Source: JASSUD01 sp031963415 (lineage in GTDB: Bacteria; Pseudomonadota; Gammaproteobacteria; Burkholderiales; Burkholderiaceae). Taken from it: a stretch of DNA of 64,000 nt. The translations under genes were made by a program, and so were the position numbers. Positions 7,832 through 16,828 of the stretch are shown here, piece by piece (position 1 is the stretch's first letter; every line of letters begins with the position of its first letter). The notes under the pieces are model-generated. The model was given only the letters and a program-made list of their open reading frames with translations, ran no database searches and was not told the origin of the DNA. The stretch covers positions 2,480,001 through 2,544,000 of the forward strand of contig JASSUI010000001.1 in the NCBI GenBank assembly GCA_031963415.1, in the 5' to 3' direction.

Positions 7832-8796
7832 AACCACTTTACTTTGCCATCCTCACCGCCCAAGGTGAAAAAAAGCTAGCCAGAGCCGCAGCAAATCAAA
7901 CCACGTTGAAATTAACCGAGATGGCTGTAGGCGATGGCAATGACACATTGCCATCGCCAGAACGCAAGCAAACCCGTTTAGTGAACGAACAACGACGCGC
8001 CCCGATTAACACGCTTTTTGTTGACCCGCTCAATCCGCATCAACTGATCGCCGAACAAATTATTCCTGAAGATGAAGGTGGCTGGTGGATACGCGAGATT
8101 GGCTTATTTGATGAAGACGGCGAGCTATGCGCGATTGCGAATTGTCCACCCACTTATAAACCCAAGCTTGCCGAAGGCTCAGGCCGTACACAAATTATTA
8201 GATTGGTTTTAGCCGTTACCAGCACCGATGTCGTAGAACTCAACATTGACCCAAGCATTGTCTTAGCCACGCGCCAATATGTCGATCAAGCCAGACAAGA
8301 AGCGACTGACCATCTCGCGCAAGCGCTGAAGATTGTTAAGAAAAACTTCGCACCGATTAGCAGTCCGGCGCTCACCGGCACCCCCACCGCGCCCACGCCT
8401 GAGCCTGATAACGATAGTGAGCAATTAGCGACAACTGCTTTTGTGCAGGCTGTGGGCCACCGTTATATCACCCATGAACAAGGCGATATACGCTATTGGA
8501 AGCGAGAAGATAAGTTATTTCCCGATTTGCAGATGGGTTATCAAGTTCTCCCCAGTGGTCTTATTTTGCAATGGGGATTTGTTGAAAAACCTACTTTTAA
8601 GGGCGTCAAAGTGACGTATCCGATTGCTTTTCCCCGTGCTGTGTTCTCGGTGTATGCAACTAACTCAGGCCCTCCTGGAAGCGGAGTGCACTCGTTTAAC
8701 GTAGTGGTAAACGGTAGGGAGGATTTTCAGCTGTATTGTGACTTTTATGGTGACCCGCCTGCTATAGATGGTTTTTGGCTCGCGCTGGGCTATTAA
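7828..8796 (+). CDS. H: Phage tail fibre protein (gpH-like)
   Basis: Tail fibre, the receptor-binding part of the particle. The N-terminal 150 residues match the P2-type fibre attachment domain (YFAILTAQGEKKLARAAANQ, EDEGGWWIREIGLFDEDG). A short linker follows with the ALTGTPTAPTPEPD and QLATTAFVQAVG pattern typical of phage fibres, then a C-terminal knob-like domain (SGLILQWG, YPIAFPRAVFSV). At 322 residues it is much shorter than P2 H (669), so the shaft is minimal. The knob decides target range; a fungal endosymbiont with a short fibre is of interest. ATG 7828 overlaps the I stop. Confidence 0.85.
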   Translation: MKPLYFAILTAQGEKKLARAAANQTTLKLTEMAVGDGNDTLPSPERKQTRLVNEQRRAPINTLFVDPLNPHQLIAEQIIPEDEGGWWIREIGLFDEDGELCAIANCPPTYKPKLAEGSGRTQIIRLVLAVTSTDVVELNIDPSIVLATRQYVDQARQEATDHLAQALKIVKKNFAPISSPALTGTPTAPTPEPDNDSEQLATTAFVQAVGHRYITHEQGDIRYWKREDKLFPDLQMGYQVLPSGLILQWGFVEKPTFKGVKVTYPIAFPRAVFSVYATNSGPPGSGVHSFNVVVNGREDFQLYCDFYGDPPAIDGFWLALGY

Positions 8797-8812
8797 ATAA
8801 GAGGAGTCATTA

Positions 8813-9391
8813 ATGGAACTTTACTACTCAGCTAAAACAGGCGGATTTTACGATAGCCGCATCCATCAAACTCTGCCCAATGATGCGGTAAAAATCAGTG
8901 CAAAAACACATCAAGCCTTGCTTGGGGACAACGCGCAAGGCGCACGCATTGAGGCTGATGCACAAGGCTATCCGCACGCCGTTTTCCCTTCTAAAGCGCA
9001 AGTGTTAGCACAGGTGAAAGCAGCCGCACTTAGCCGCTTAACTCACCTTATCCGATCTCAGTATCAACAAGCGATGGGCGCCAATGATGACAGCGAAATT
9101 ACGATTTGTTTACATCGCTATCGCACTGCCTTAGCAATACAGAACGGCACTGCTACGCCAGAAGAACAAGCCGCCTTTGCAAAAGAGATTGAAGCACGCG
9201 CACTGAACGAAAGCTTAGAGAACTTGTGCGCTGATATTCTAGAACAAGGTGCACGCCTAATCAAAACCATTGGTATCACAGAAGGGCTAAAGCACCGCAT
9301 AACGCAGGCGATCAACCAAGCCAACACGCAAACGGAGATAGAAGCCTTGGAGCAAGATTTTAAAGCTCATTTAATTGACCTCTCTCACTGA
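8813..9391 (+). CDS. G: Phage tail fibre assembly protein (gpG-like)
   Basis: Chaperone for folding and attaching the tail fibre, encoded directly after it as in P2. The N-terminus (ELYYSAKTGGFYDSRIHQTL, then DAVKIS) is typical of the family; the rest is helical with a long Ala/Gln/Glu-rich C-terminus. 192 residues. A GAGGAG ribosome site lies about 8 bases before the ATG. The C-terminal helical part is unlike the short P2 G and may be lineage-specific. Confidence 0.8.
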   Translation: MELYYSAKTGGFYDSRIHQTLPNDAVKISAKTHQALLGDNAQGARIEADAQGYPHAVFPSKAQVLAQVKAAALSRLTHLIRSQYQQAMGANDDSEITICLHRYRTALAIQNGTATPEEQAAFAKEIEARALNESLENLCADILEQGARLIKTIGITEGLKHRITQAINQANTQTEIEALEQDFKAHLIDLSH

Positions 9392-9455
9392 GTTTAACGT
9401 TTGAACCTTGAGCACTTGTTATGGAACGTACTTACTTTGCTATCCACATTAGACC

Positions 9456-10007
9456 ATGAACAAATACATGATTCGTGCCACGTGTTATCCCATTTTCGCA
9501 TTGCTCTCTTTGCTGTTGACAGCGTTTGCCATGATAGCGGTGAACTGGTGGGCACCGTTCTTTGTCGATACACAAGGCAACCTCCCGCGTTGGCTTAGTT
9601 GGTTTCAACCTTTCGATGCAACGCTTAATGAGGCGTGGCAAGGTGGTTATCTTGATTCATCCTGGGGCGCGTCTCCGTTTAAGCGATACCTTGCGCGGGT
9701 TTATTGGCTCTATCGAAATCCCGCTTATGGCTTTGACTATTGGCTATTCGGTATACCTTTTTACGCTGATGAATGGCGTGTGATTCGTTATATCGAGACG
9801 CCTCAATGTGTGCTGTTTTTGGCAGTGGGGAGTAGCTTTAACGTTTATTACCACGGGCGTTTAGGCATGCTCAAACTCGGTTGGAAAGCATGGAACCGTT
9901 GGGACGGCAAAGGCTGGCAAGCCCCTAACTGGAAGCGCTACCCACGTTTGCCGTTGTGTTGTTCTTTTAGTCCTTTTAAACGGCGCACCGGCACTGAGTG
10001 CCATTGA
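9456..10007 (+). CDS. DUF7338-like prophage membrane protein
   Basis: Small membrane-associated protein with a single N-terminal transmembrane segment (about 7-36, ATCYPIFALLSLLLTAFAMI). It is followed by a Trp/Tyr-rich soluble part with LPRWLSWFQPFDATL, YRNPAYGFDYW and SFSPFKRRTG. I recognise this as the family found between fibre and sheath genes, or near lysis genes, in Burkholderia prophages (DUF7338, from memory). Function is not known. The start has no strong ribosome site; a frame at 9401 in another phase is not credible. Confidence 0.65.
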   Translation: MNKYMIRATCYPIFALLSLLLTAFAMIAVNWWAPFFVDTQGNLPRWLSWFQPFDATLNEAWQGGYLDSSWGASPFKRYLARVYWLYRNPAYGFDYWLFGIPFYADEWRVIRYIETPQCVLFLAVGSSFNVYYHGRLGMLKLGWKAWNRWDGKGWQAPNWKRYPRLPLCCSFSPFKRRTGTECH

Positions 10008-10025
10008 AGCGAGGAGAAAACGAAG

Positions 10026-11195
10026 ATGCCGACAGACTATCACCACGGCGTAAGAGTCATCGAAATTACCGAAGGCACGCGCCCGATTAGAACGATTTCC
10101 ACCGCGATTATTGGCCTTGTGGCAACCGCTAATGATGCCGACGCTAAAACCTTCCCATTAAATACGCCGGTATTAATTACGAATCCGTTAATGGCGGCTG
10201 GCCTTGCCGGTAAAAAAGGCACACTCGCACGAGCGTTAGAAGTCATCGCCGCGCAAGCCAAACCCTTAACAGTCGTGGTTAGGGTGAATGAGGGCAAAGA
10301 TGAAGCCGAGACCACCTCTAACGTAATCGGTGGTGCGCATAAAGGCCAATACACCGGGTTACAAGCGTTATTAATGGCCGAGGCAAAATTGCAGGTGAAG
10401 CCACGCATTTTAGGCGTACCAGGGTTAGATACGCTACCCGTTGCCAATGCGTTAGCCACGCTTGCACAAAAGCTGCGCGCCATGGCCTATGTCTCAGCGT
10501 ATGGCGCTAAAACGAAAGAGGACGCTGCCGCCTATCGTAAAAACTTCGGCCAGCGTGAACTGATGATCATCTGGCCGGATTTCGTGAATTGGGACACGGT
10601 TAAAAATACCGCAGCAACATTACCCGCAACAGCGGCAGCACTAGGACTGCGAGCCAAACTCGATGAAGAGATCGGGTGGCATAAAACGCTCTCAAACATA
10701 CCTGTCAATGGCGCTACCGGCATTTCTCACGATGTCTTTTGGGATTTGCAAGACCCTGCGACTGATGCCGGTTATTTGAATGAACGCGAAGTTACCACGC
10801 TCATACAACAGCAAGGCTACCGCTTTTGGGGAAGCCGCACGACCTCAAATGAACCGTTATTTGCGTTTGAAAGCGCAACCCGCACCGCGCAAGTGCTCGC
10901 CGACACGATGGCGCAAGCGCATCGTTGGGCTGTTGATCGCCCCTTGCATCCGTCGCTTGTGCGCGATGTGCTCGAAGGCATCAACGCTAAATTTCGAGAA
11001 CTCAAAACCCAAGGTTATTTAATCGATGGTTCCGCCTGGTATGACGAGTCAACGAACGCCAAAGAAGCGCTTAAAAACGGGCAATTAGCGATTGATTACG
11101 ACTATACGCCCGTGCCGCCTTTAGAAAACCTGATGCTGCGTCAGCACATTACCGATCGTTATCTGATGGATTTTGCGCAACGCATTACTGCTTGA
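10026..11195 (+). CDS. FI: Phage tail sheath protein FI
   Basis: Contractile sheath subunit. 389 residues, close to P2 FI (396). The N-terminus YHHGVRVIEITEGTRPIRT and the following TAIIGLVATANDADA are the family opening; the C-terminal domain includes GYRFWGSRTTS, RTAQVLADTMAQ and a closing MDFAQRITA. It is preceded by GAGGAG. A complete sheath with a complete tube argues that the contractile device is still encoded intact. Confidence 0.95.
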   Translation: MPTDYHHGVRVIEITEGTRPIRTISTAIIGLVATANDADAKTFPLNTPVLITNPLMAAGLAGKKGTLARALEVIAAQAKPLTVVVRVNEGKDEAETTSNVIGGAHKGQYTGLQALLMAEAKLQVKPRILGVPGLDTLPVANALATLAQKLRAMAYVSAYGAKTKEDAAAYRKNFGQRELMIIWPDFVNWDTVKNTAATLPATAAALGLRAKLDEEIGWHKTLSNIPVNGATGISHDVFWDLQDPATDAGYLNEREVTTLIQQQGYRFWGSRTTSNEPLFAFESATRTAQVLADTMAQAHRWAVDRPLHPSLVRDVLEGINAKFRELKTQGYLIDGSAWYDESTNAKEALKNGQLAIDYDYTPVPPLENLMLRQHITDRYLMDFAQRITA

Positions 11196-11207
11196 TCGGA
11201 GAAAAAG

Positions 11208-11717
11208 ATGGCCCTGCCACGCAAGCTAAAAAATATGAATCTCTTTAATGACGGGAACAGCTATATCGGACAAGTTACCGAGGTGGTGTTACCGAAGCTC
11301 AAAAGAAAAATGGAGGAGTACCGCGCAGGTGGCATGAATGGCCCCGTGCAGATTGATCTAGGCTTTGAAGCGCTAGAGATAGAGTGGACATGCGGCGGGC
11401 TGATGCGCGAAGTACTGACGCAATACGGCATCACGAAGCATGACGGCATCGCGCTACGCTTTGCGGGCGCGTATCAACGCGAAGATAACGCCGCGGTGGA
11501 TGCCATCGAAATCGCGATGCGCGGACGCCATCAAGAAATCGATTTCGGTACGGCCAAATTAGCTGATGACACGAACTTTAAAGTAACGTCAGCGCTCAGT
11601 TACTACAAGCTCACGATCAATGGCGAAATCTTGATTGAAATCGATTGTGTGAACTTCATCGAAAACGTCAACGGTAGCGACAGATTGGCTGATGTGCGCC
11701 GTGCCATAGGTCTATAA
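11208..11717 (+). CDS. FII: Phage major tail tube protein FII
   Basis: Inner tube subunit. 169 residues against 172 in P2. The N-terminal ALPRKLKNMNLFNDGNSYIG and a C-terminal ALSYYKLTINGEILIEID are diagnostic. It follows the sheath after 12 bases with GGAGAA as ribosome site. With FI it forms the contractile tail shaft. Confidence 0.95.
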   Translation: MALPRKLKNMNLFNDGNSYIGQVTEVVLPKLKRKMEEYRAGGMNGPVQIDLGFEALEIEWTCGGLMREVLTQYGITKHDGIALRFAGAYQREDNAAVDAIEIAMRGRHQEIDFGTAKLADDTNFKVTSALSYYKLTINGEILIEIDCVNFIENVNGSDRLADVRRAIGL

Positions 11718-11743
11718 CGCTTCACTTTTTTAAGGAGTCCCTC

Positions 11744-12073
11744 ATGACAAACGCCAAGCAAGAACAAAGCCCTCGCGTTGATCAAAGCGTGATTCAGTTG
11801 GATACGCCACTGGTGCGGGGTGAGCAAACCATTCAAGAAATTACGCTACGCAAACCTAAAACCGGCGAATTACGTGGCACCTCGCTTTCCGCTTTAGTCA
11901 GTTTAGAGGTTGATGCGTTACAGCGTGTGCTGCCACGACTCACCATGCCCGCGTTAACTGAGATCGATGTAGCGAATCTCGACCCTGCCGATTTAGTGCA
12001 GTTAGGAGGAGCCTTCGCCAGTTTTTTATTACCCAAGGCCATGCAAAACAATATGGTCTCCCCGAGCGAGTAG
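11744..12073 (+). CDS. E: Phage tail assembly chaperone E
   Basis: P2 gpE family, chaperone that keeps the tape measure soluble during tail assembly. 109 residues with IQEITLRKPKTGELRGTSLS and PADLVQLGGAFASFLLPK. An AAGGAG site lies ahead of the ATG. A slippery TTTTTTA at 12022-12028 lets a fraction of ribosomes shift -1 into the E' frame. Confidence 0.92.
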   Translation: MTNAKQEQSPRVDQSVIQLDTPLVRGEQTIQEITLRKPKTGELRGTSLSALVSLEVDALQRVLPRLTMPALTEIDVANLDPADLVQLGGAFASFLLPKAMQNNMVSPSE

Positions 12074-12204
12074 AAAGCGCGATAGCGGATATTGCGATGG
12101 TTTTTCATTGGTCATTAGCTTCATTAGAAGACATGAGCCTAAGCGAGTTAATGATGTGGCGCGAAGAAGCGCGTTTGCGAGCGGCCCAAGATGAGTCAAT
12201 CTGA
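12022..12204 (+). CDS. E' extension by programmed -1 frameshift
   Basis: In gene E the codons AGT TTT TTA contain the canonical slippery heptamer T TTT TTA. In the -1 frame the reading stays open from there to TGA at 12204 and encodes ADIAMVFHW, MSLSELMMWREEAR and related motifs, which are those of the P2 E+E' product. There is no start with a ribosome site for E' alone, so it is made as an E-E' fusion, as in P2 and lambda G-GT. The extension ends 14 bases inside the tape-measure gene. It is too short to stand out as an independent frame and is easily missed. Confidence 0.85.
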   Translation, partial: FFITQGHAKQYGLPERVESAIADIAMVFHWSLASLEDMSLSELMMWREEARLRAAQDESI

Positions 12205-14626
12205 GTTAAAACTGCGTGTGTTGTTTGATGCGGTTGATCGCATGACGAAACCGTTAAAGGCAATACTGCAGGGGAATCGACAGCTCACACAATCGTTTAA
12301 AGTAACGCACGACAAGTTAAAAGCGCTCAATCGGGCGCAAAAAGCAATAACGACATTTCGTGCCTTACGCGCTGGCATGCGTCAAACCGCAGACGCGCTG
12401 AAAGCCGCACAGCAGCGGCTGCAAGCGTTAAGCGAACGGGTTAAAGCAAGCGATGCCCCCACCGCCGCGATGACGCGCAAGTTTAGTCAAGCGAGTTTAG
12501 CGGTTACGCAACTGAGCCAACACTATCAAACTCAAGGCACACAACTTAAAGCCCTACAAGGCCGTCTAACAGCGGCAGGGATACAGACCGGCCGCCTAGG
12601 CGACAGTGAGAGACGATTACGCACGGATATCACCGCCACAAACGCCGCCCTGTCTGCCCAACAAACAAAGTTCGCTTCAATCGCTACCCAAGAGAAACGC
12701 CTCACGCTCGCTCGTGAACGCATGCGCCGACTACAAGGGACAGCCGCTCATCTTTCTGTTTCTGGTTATGCCACTCGCACCACAGGATTACATACCCTAA
12801 GCAAAATCAACCCCACATTAGGCGAAGCAAAAGACGTCGAAACCGAACAGCAACGTATTCGTGCATTGGGACTCGGTGAGGCGACCTCTAACGAGGCTAT
12901 CCAATTTGCTACAAACGCTAAAACGATAGGTGTGAGTCAGGCTGAAAAATTAACACTGATGCGCGACGCATTAAGTGTGTTTGGTGATTTACCCCATGCC
13001 AAGCTCGTTTTACCAACGCTTGCTAAGATGAAGTTTGCTAATGAAGTGTTGTACGGCAGTGAGGATGCAGCTGCGAATGAACAACGCCTTGTCAATATGC
13101 TTAAAGTTATTGAGTTACGCGGTGGATTAGCGAGTGAGTCCCGTTTTAAGGAAGAAGCGGAACAGATACAAAAGGTGTCTACCGCAACAGGGGGGCGCGT
13201 TGGGCCTGAGCAATGGCAAGATTTCATCCAAACTGGAGGCGTGGCGGCCAAGCAATTGCGCAAAGATGCGTTTTACTACCAGATGGAGCCACTCATTCAA
13301 GAAATGGGCGGTCATGCTCTCGGTAACGGTTTAAATTCAGCCTATAACAATATTTATCAAGGCAAAACCACCATTAAAGCAGCGAGAGAGCTGCAACGCT
13401 TGGGCTTAATCGACCCTAAAAAAGTCAAGCTCAATAAGATAGACATGCTCAAAGAGATTCAGCCTGGTGCACTCAAAGGCGGAGAACGCTTTAAGCAATC
13501 GCCGCTTGAATGGTTAGAACAAGTTTTTTTACCGACGCTGGCTAAACAAGGGATTACCGACCCCGACCAAATTAAAGACATTATCGCCACCATTTTTAGC
13601 AACCGTGCGGCGGCAAGCTTCTTTACGACGCTTTACCTACAACGTGCGCAGATTCACAAAAATGCCAAACTGAGCGCGAAGGCGGCGGGGATTGACGCCT
13701 CACATAGCCTCGCACAACAGACCTCACGCGGGCGAGAGATTCAATTGCTAGCGAAACTTCATGATCTTAAACGCGCGCTTGGTCAGCAGGTTTTGCCGCT
13801 GTATACCAAAGCGTTGGAGATGGCGGCAAAAGCGACGCAGCGCCTAACCGCTTGGATAGACAAGCATCCCCAAACTGCCAAATGGCTGACCGCCACGGTG
13901 ACTATCTTAGGGGTCGTGCTCGCGGGAGTTGGCACGCTCACGATTGCGCTAGCGGCAGTACTTGGGCCGCTGGCTATCATCCAATTTAGCTTTGCAAAGC
14001 TTAGGCTAAAAGGTAGCCTCGTAGCAGGTACGTTACGCAAAATCGGCGGTGCCTTGCTGTGGTTAAGGGCAGTCGTTGCCGCGCATCCGGTGCTCGCGCT
14101 TATTACTGGTTTAGCGCTCGGTGCGCTTTATGTTTGGCGGCATTGGGACACTATCGGGCCGTGGTTAGCAAACTGTTGGAAAAAATTAAAAGAAGGTGCG
14201 TCAAAGGTAGGGGAAGCGTTAAAAACCCAATGGAACGAGTGGATGGACGACTTAACCCAACTGAAAGATAAATGGGTGGAAATCGGCGTGCAGTGGATGC
14301 AAGGATTGTTGACTGGCATCAAACAAACACTAAGCGGTGTGATTGATCAACTCACCCGCTGGTTAGCTTTCCCGATGAATACGTTAGCAACAAGTGCGAT
14401 GCCGATTAGCCTAACCGAACTCACTACGAGGACGCCCATTGATACCCGTAGGCCAATGGCACCCCGTCAGGCTATTCCTTTTCACATTGACGGTGACACG
14501 GTGAATATCACGATTCAGGGCATGCCAGGCATGGATGCGACAGCAATAGCACGGGCGGTGCGTCATGAACTTGATAAGCACGAGCGCGACAAAATGGCGC
14601 GTTTCACTTCACGCTTAAGCGATTAA
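12191..14626 (+). CDS. T: Phage tail tape measure protein T
   Basis: Sets the tail length and is threaded through the tube. 811 residues, against 815 in P2, so the encoded tail would be of P2 length. Coiled-coil N-terminal region (Gln/Ala/Arg-rich, 1-190), a TP901-type core, two hydrophobic segments (about 570-635) and a C-terminal tail ending in a charged helix. ATG 12191 overlaps the end of E'. The full length suggests it is under selection or only recently inactive. Confidence 0.92.
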   Translation: MSQSELKLRVLFDAVDRMTKPLKAILQGNRQLTQSFKVTHDKLKALNRAQKAITTFRALRAGMRQTADALKAAQQRLQALSERVKASDAPTAAMTRKFSQASLAVTQLSQHYQTQGTQLKALQGRLTAAGIQTGRLGDSERRLRTDITATNAALSAQQTKFASIATQEKRLTLARERMRRLQGTAAHLSVSGYATRTTGLHTLSKINPTLGEAKDVETEQQRIRALGLGEATSNEAIQFATNAKTIGVSQAEKLTLMRDALSVFGDLPHAKLVLPTLAKMKFANEVLYGSEDAAANEQRLVNMLKVIELRGGLASESRFKEEAEQIQKVSTATGGRVGPEQWQDFIQTGGVAAKQLRKDAFYYQMEPLIQEMGGHALGNGLNSAYNNIYQGKTTIKAARELQRLGLIDPKKVKLNKIDMLKEIQPGALKGGERFKQSPLEWLEQVFLPTLAKQGITDPDQIKDIIATIFSNRAAASFFTTLYLQRAQIHKNAKLSAKAAGIDASHSLAQQTSRGREIQLLAKLHDLKRALGQQVLPLYTKALEMAAKATQRLTAWIDKHPQTAKWLTATVTILGVVLAGVGTLTIALAAVLGPLAIIQFSFAKLRLKGSLVAGTLRKIGGALLWLRAVVAAHPVLALITGLALGALYVWRHWDTIGPWLANCWKKLKEGASKVGEALKTQWNEWMDDLTQLKDKWVEIGVQWMQGLLTGIKQTLSGVIDQLTRWLAFPMNTLATSAMPISLTELTTRTPIDTRRPMAPRQAIPFHIDGDTVNITIQGMPGMDATAIARAVRHELDKHERDKMARFTSRLSD

Positions 14627-14642
14627 TGCAGGAGATACAGCG

Positions 14643-15104
14643 ATGATGATGGTGTTAGGTGTCTTCGTTTTTAGCCTATCGACCCTGGCTTATCAAGACT
14701 TGCAGCGAACAAGAGAATGGCGGCATAGCGATGTTTCACGCATTGGCGAGAGGGCTATTTGTCAGTTTATGGGGCCAGGCGCCGAAAAAATCACCTTAAC
14801 AGGGCTACTTGTACCCGAGTTCGGCTCTCCGCTTTCACTTGGCGCCTTAACGGTCATGGCGTCAACCGGCCTACCTTATCCACTCGTCGATGGGTTAGGA
14901 CACGTGCATGGTTCCTTTGTGATTGAATCGCTGACCGATAATCAGACATACTTTACGCGAGTCGGCACCGCACAACGTATCGAATTTACGCTAACGCTAA
15001 AACGTGTTGAAAACATCTTCGATTATGCAAACCTCCCAACCCTGCTATCAACTGGTATTAGCAAAGCAAGATCTTACTTCTCATCTATCAACCCGCCTGC
15101 ATAG
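14643..15104 (+). CDS. U: Phage tail protein U
   Basis: P2 gpU family, tail terminator/tube end protein. 153 residues with GVFVFSLSTLAYQDLQRTRE and the following WRHSDVSRIGERA, then PGAEKITLTGLLVPEFG. Its last 80 bases overlap gene D in a different frame. In P2 the small LysM-like gene X lies upstream in the head region; many relatives keep X between U and D, and here no room remains for it. Confidence 0.9.
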   Translation: MMMVLGVFVFSLSTLAYQDLQRTREWRHSDVSRIGERAICQFMGPGAEKITLTGLLVPEFGSPLSLGALTVMASTGLPYPLVDGLGHVHGSFVIESLTDNQTYFTRVGTAQRIEFTLTLKRVENIFDYANLPTLLSTGISKARSYFSSINPPA

Positions 15105-16089
15105 CCTGAATTTAACCCTGTGCCGAGAAAAAGAATCAGATCAATTCGATATGACGCTGAGTGATCATGATGGGTTACTAGATATACCCACACGCGGTGC
15201 GTCGCTTTCTGTAGCGTTGGGCTGGCAAACAAGTGGTTTAATTGAACAGGGTAGTTTTACCGTTGACGAAGTCGAAGTGAGCGGTGCACCTGACGTGATC
15301 ACAGTACGCGCCCGTAGTGCGTCGATGACGGGGCCCATGAACGAGAGGCGGGAGAAGAGTTGGCACCGTGTCAGCCTAGAAGACATTGTACGCACCATTG
15401 CGGCACGCTATCAGCTCACTCATGAAATTGGAGAGGCGTTTAATCATGAAATTGGAGAGGCGTTTAAAAACGTCATCATCGATCATATCGACCAGACCCA
15501 CGAAAGCGACTTCAGCTTTTTAACCCGCCTAGCGCATCATTACGGAGCATTGATGACGGTTAAAGAGCAACATTTATTGTTTATGCCGATCGGTGCATCG
15601 CGCACCGCGAGCGGTCAGGCTTTGCCGATGATTGCGCTAAAGCGACACGACATCGAGCAATATCGTTATCACGTCGCACAGAGAGAAAGTTATGCAGGTG
15701 TGCGGGCCTACTGGCACCACTTCGGGATGGCGCAACGGCAATCCGTGATCGTCGGGGGAGAGAACCGCTATAACTTAAAGGTATTGCCGGAACAATACGC
15801 CACCCAAGCCCAGGCAAAAGCCGCCGCCACGGCAGAATGGCAACGCATACAACGCAGCCAAGCGACCTTAAGCATGACGTTATCGCTAGGCCGTGCGGAT
15901 TGCTTTCCAGAGATGCCAATCAGCCTCACCGGCTTTAAGCCTGAAATCGATGAGACATCCTGGCTTATTGCGCGGGTATGCCATACCTTAGCCGAGCAGG
16001 GTTTTACGACAACGCTGGAATGTGAAGTGAAAGACGACCCTGTTAGCGCTCGCCATCGGTGGCAGTTTCGGCGGGGGAAAGCGCGTTAA
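15025..16089 (+). CDS. D: Phage late control / baseplate hub protein D
   Basis: P2 gpD family, the hub that sits on the spike and joins tube to baseplate. The N-terminal YQLVLAKQDLTSHLSTRL and FDMTLSDHDGLLDIPTRGA are typical. 354 residues from ATG 15025; an in-frame GTG at 15004 is also possible. The start lies 80 bases inside U. A 24-bp tandem duplication gives a doubled octapeptide (HEIGEAFN, HEIGEAFK) near residue 135, in frame. Confidence 0.9.
   Translation: MQTSQPCYQLVLAKQDLTSHLSTRLHSLNLTLCREKESDQFDMTLSDHDGLLDIPTRGASLSVALGWQTSGLIEQGSFTVDEVEVSGAPDVITVRARSASMTGPMNERREKSWHRVSLEDIVRTIAARYQLTHEIGEAFNHEIGEAFKNVIIDHIDQTHESDFSFLTRLAHHYGALMTVKEQHLLFMPIGASRTASGQALPMIALKRHDIEQYRYHVAQRESYAGVRAYWHHFGMAQRQSVIVGGENRYNLKVLPEQYATQAQAKAAATAEWQRIQRSQATLSMTLSLGRADCFPEMPISLTGFKPEIDETSWLIARVCHTLAEQGFTTTLECEVKDDPVSARHRWQFRRGKAR
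15420..15467 (+). repeat. 24-bp tandem duplication in gene D
   Basis: The unit around ATGAAATTGGAGAGGCG occurs twice head to tail, adding eight residues in frame. The copies are identical over nearly the whole unit, so the duplication is recent. Confidence 0.85.
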
Positions 16090-16110
16090 TTCGAGATAGG
16101 TAGAGTGGCT

Positions 16111-16764
16111 TTAATCGCTAGTAGCTTTGCTAACCACCCAATGCGCGATGCCGCTTTCAGCATCAAAAATACATTCACATTGCCGGTTATTTGGCATGAT
16201 TAGCTGGCTTCCGATGGAGTACGCGCGGCTTTCAAAATCGCATCGGTGCATGAGGCGGTGGATTGATTCGGGTTGAGCGCGGCTATCGGCACTGAAAAAC
16301 AGGATTTTGGTAATGGTGGCGGCAATGATAAGCACGAACACCACGCCTAATACCAGCCAAATTTGTATAAGTTGAGGCTGAATTTTAGTACAGCGCGAAC
16401 AAAAACCTGCACGGACATCTTCAGCTACAGCCAACGATGCGCCTTCCCCTAATTTATTCATCGATTGCTCAAGAGATGCCATGACTTCCTTATATTTATC
16501 TCTGGGTAAGTCACGAATGGCTTCTATACCAAAGTCTTTCAAAATGTTTGCGTAAATTTCAAGAGGCTTAATCGACGTTTTTTCTTGAACCTCATAGACT
16601 TTGGCCGCAATCCCTTTACGCTGTAACTCAGTAATTGTTAGCTGTTCACCCTTGTCAGCCATTTTGATATGAATTGTATTACTTAAGCGTTGTTGAGGCC
16701 CTCTGTTATTGATATTTTTACCTGCAACTTGTTCAGCACCGCCAGTAATACTTTGTTGCACCAT
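16111..16764 (-). CDS. Prophage membrane protein of unknown function
   Basis: A 217-residue protein with a helical N-terminal half, a CSRC motif (about 121-124), one transmembrane segment (about 131-155, LVLGVVFVLIIAATITKIL) and a short C-terminal domain with three Cys. Its first 20 residues (QQSITGGAEQVAGKNI) echo the end of the repressor encoded just upstream (QNVDGDVGQQAAGNI). A shared N/G/Q motif between such regulator-linked phage proteins may point to interaction. Probably co-transcribed with the repressor. No function can be assigned. Confidence 0.6.
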   Translation of the reverse strand: MVQQSITGGAEQVAGKNINNRGPQQRLSNTIHIKMADKGEQLTITELQRKGIAAKVYEVQEKTSIKPLEIYANILKDFGIEAIRDLPRDKYKEVMASLEQSMNKLGEGASLAVAEDVRAGFCSRCTKIQPQLIQIWLVLGVVFVLIIAATITKILFFSADSRAQPESIHRLMHRCDFESRAYSIGSQLIMPNNRQCECIFDAESGIAHWVVSKATSD

Positions 16765-16828
16765 ATCTACCCTTTATAAAAGTTTGACTGAGTGGGAAAC
16801 AAAATCAACAATACTTAAATACAGCGCA

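Noticed and set aside
9401..9598. 65-residue frame before the DUF7338-like gene
   Set aside because: Out-of-phase shadow of the gene at 9456, without ribosome site.
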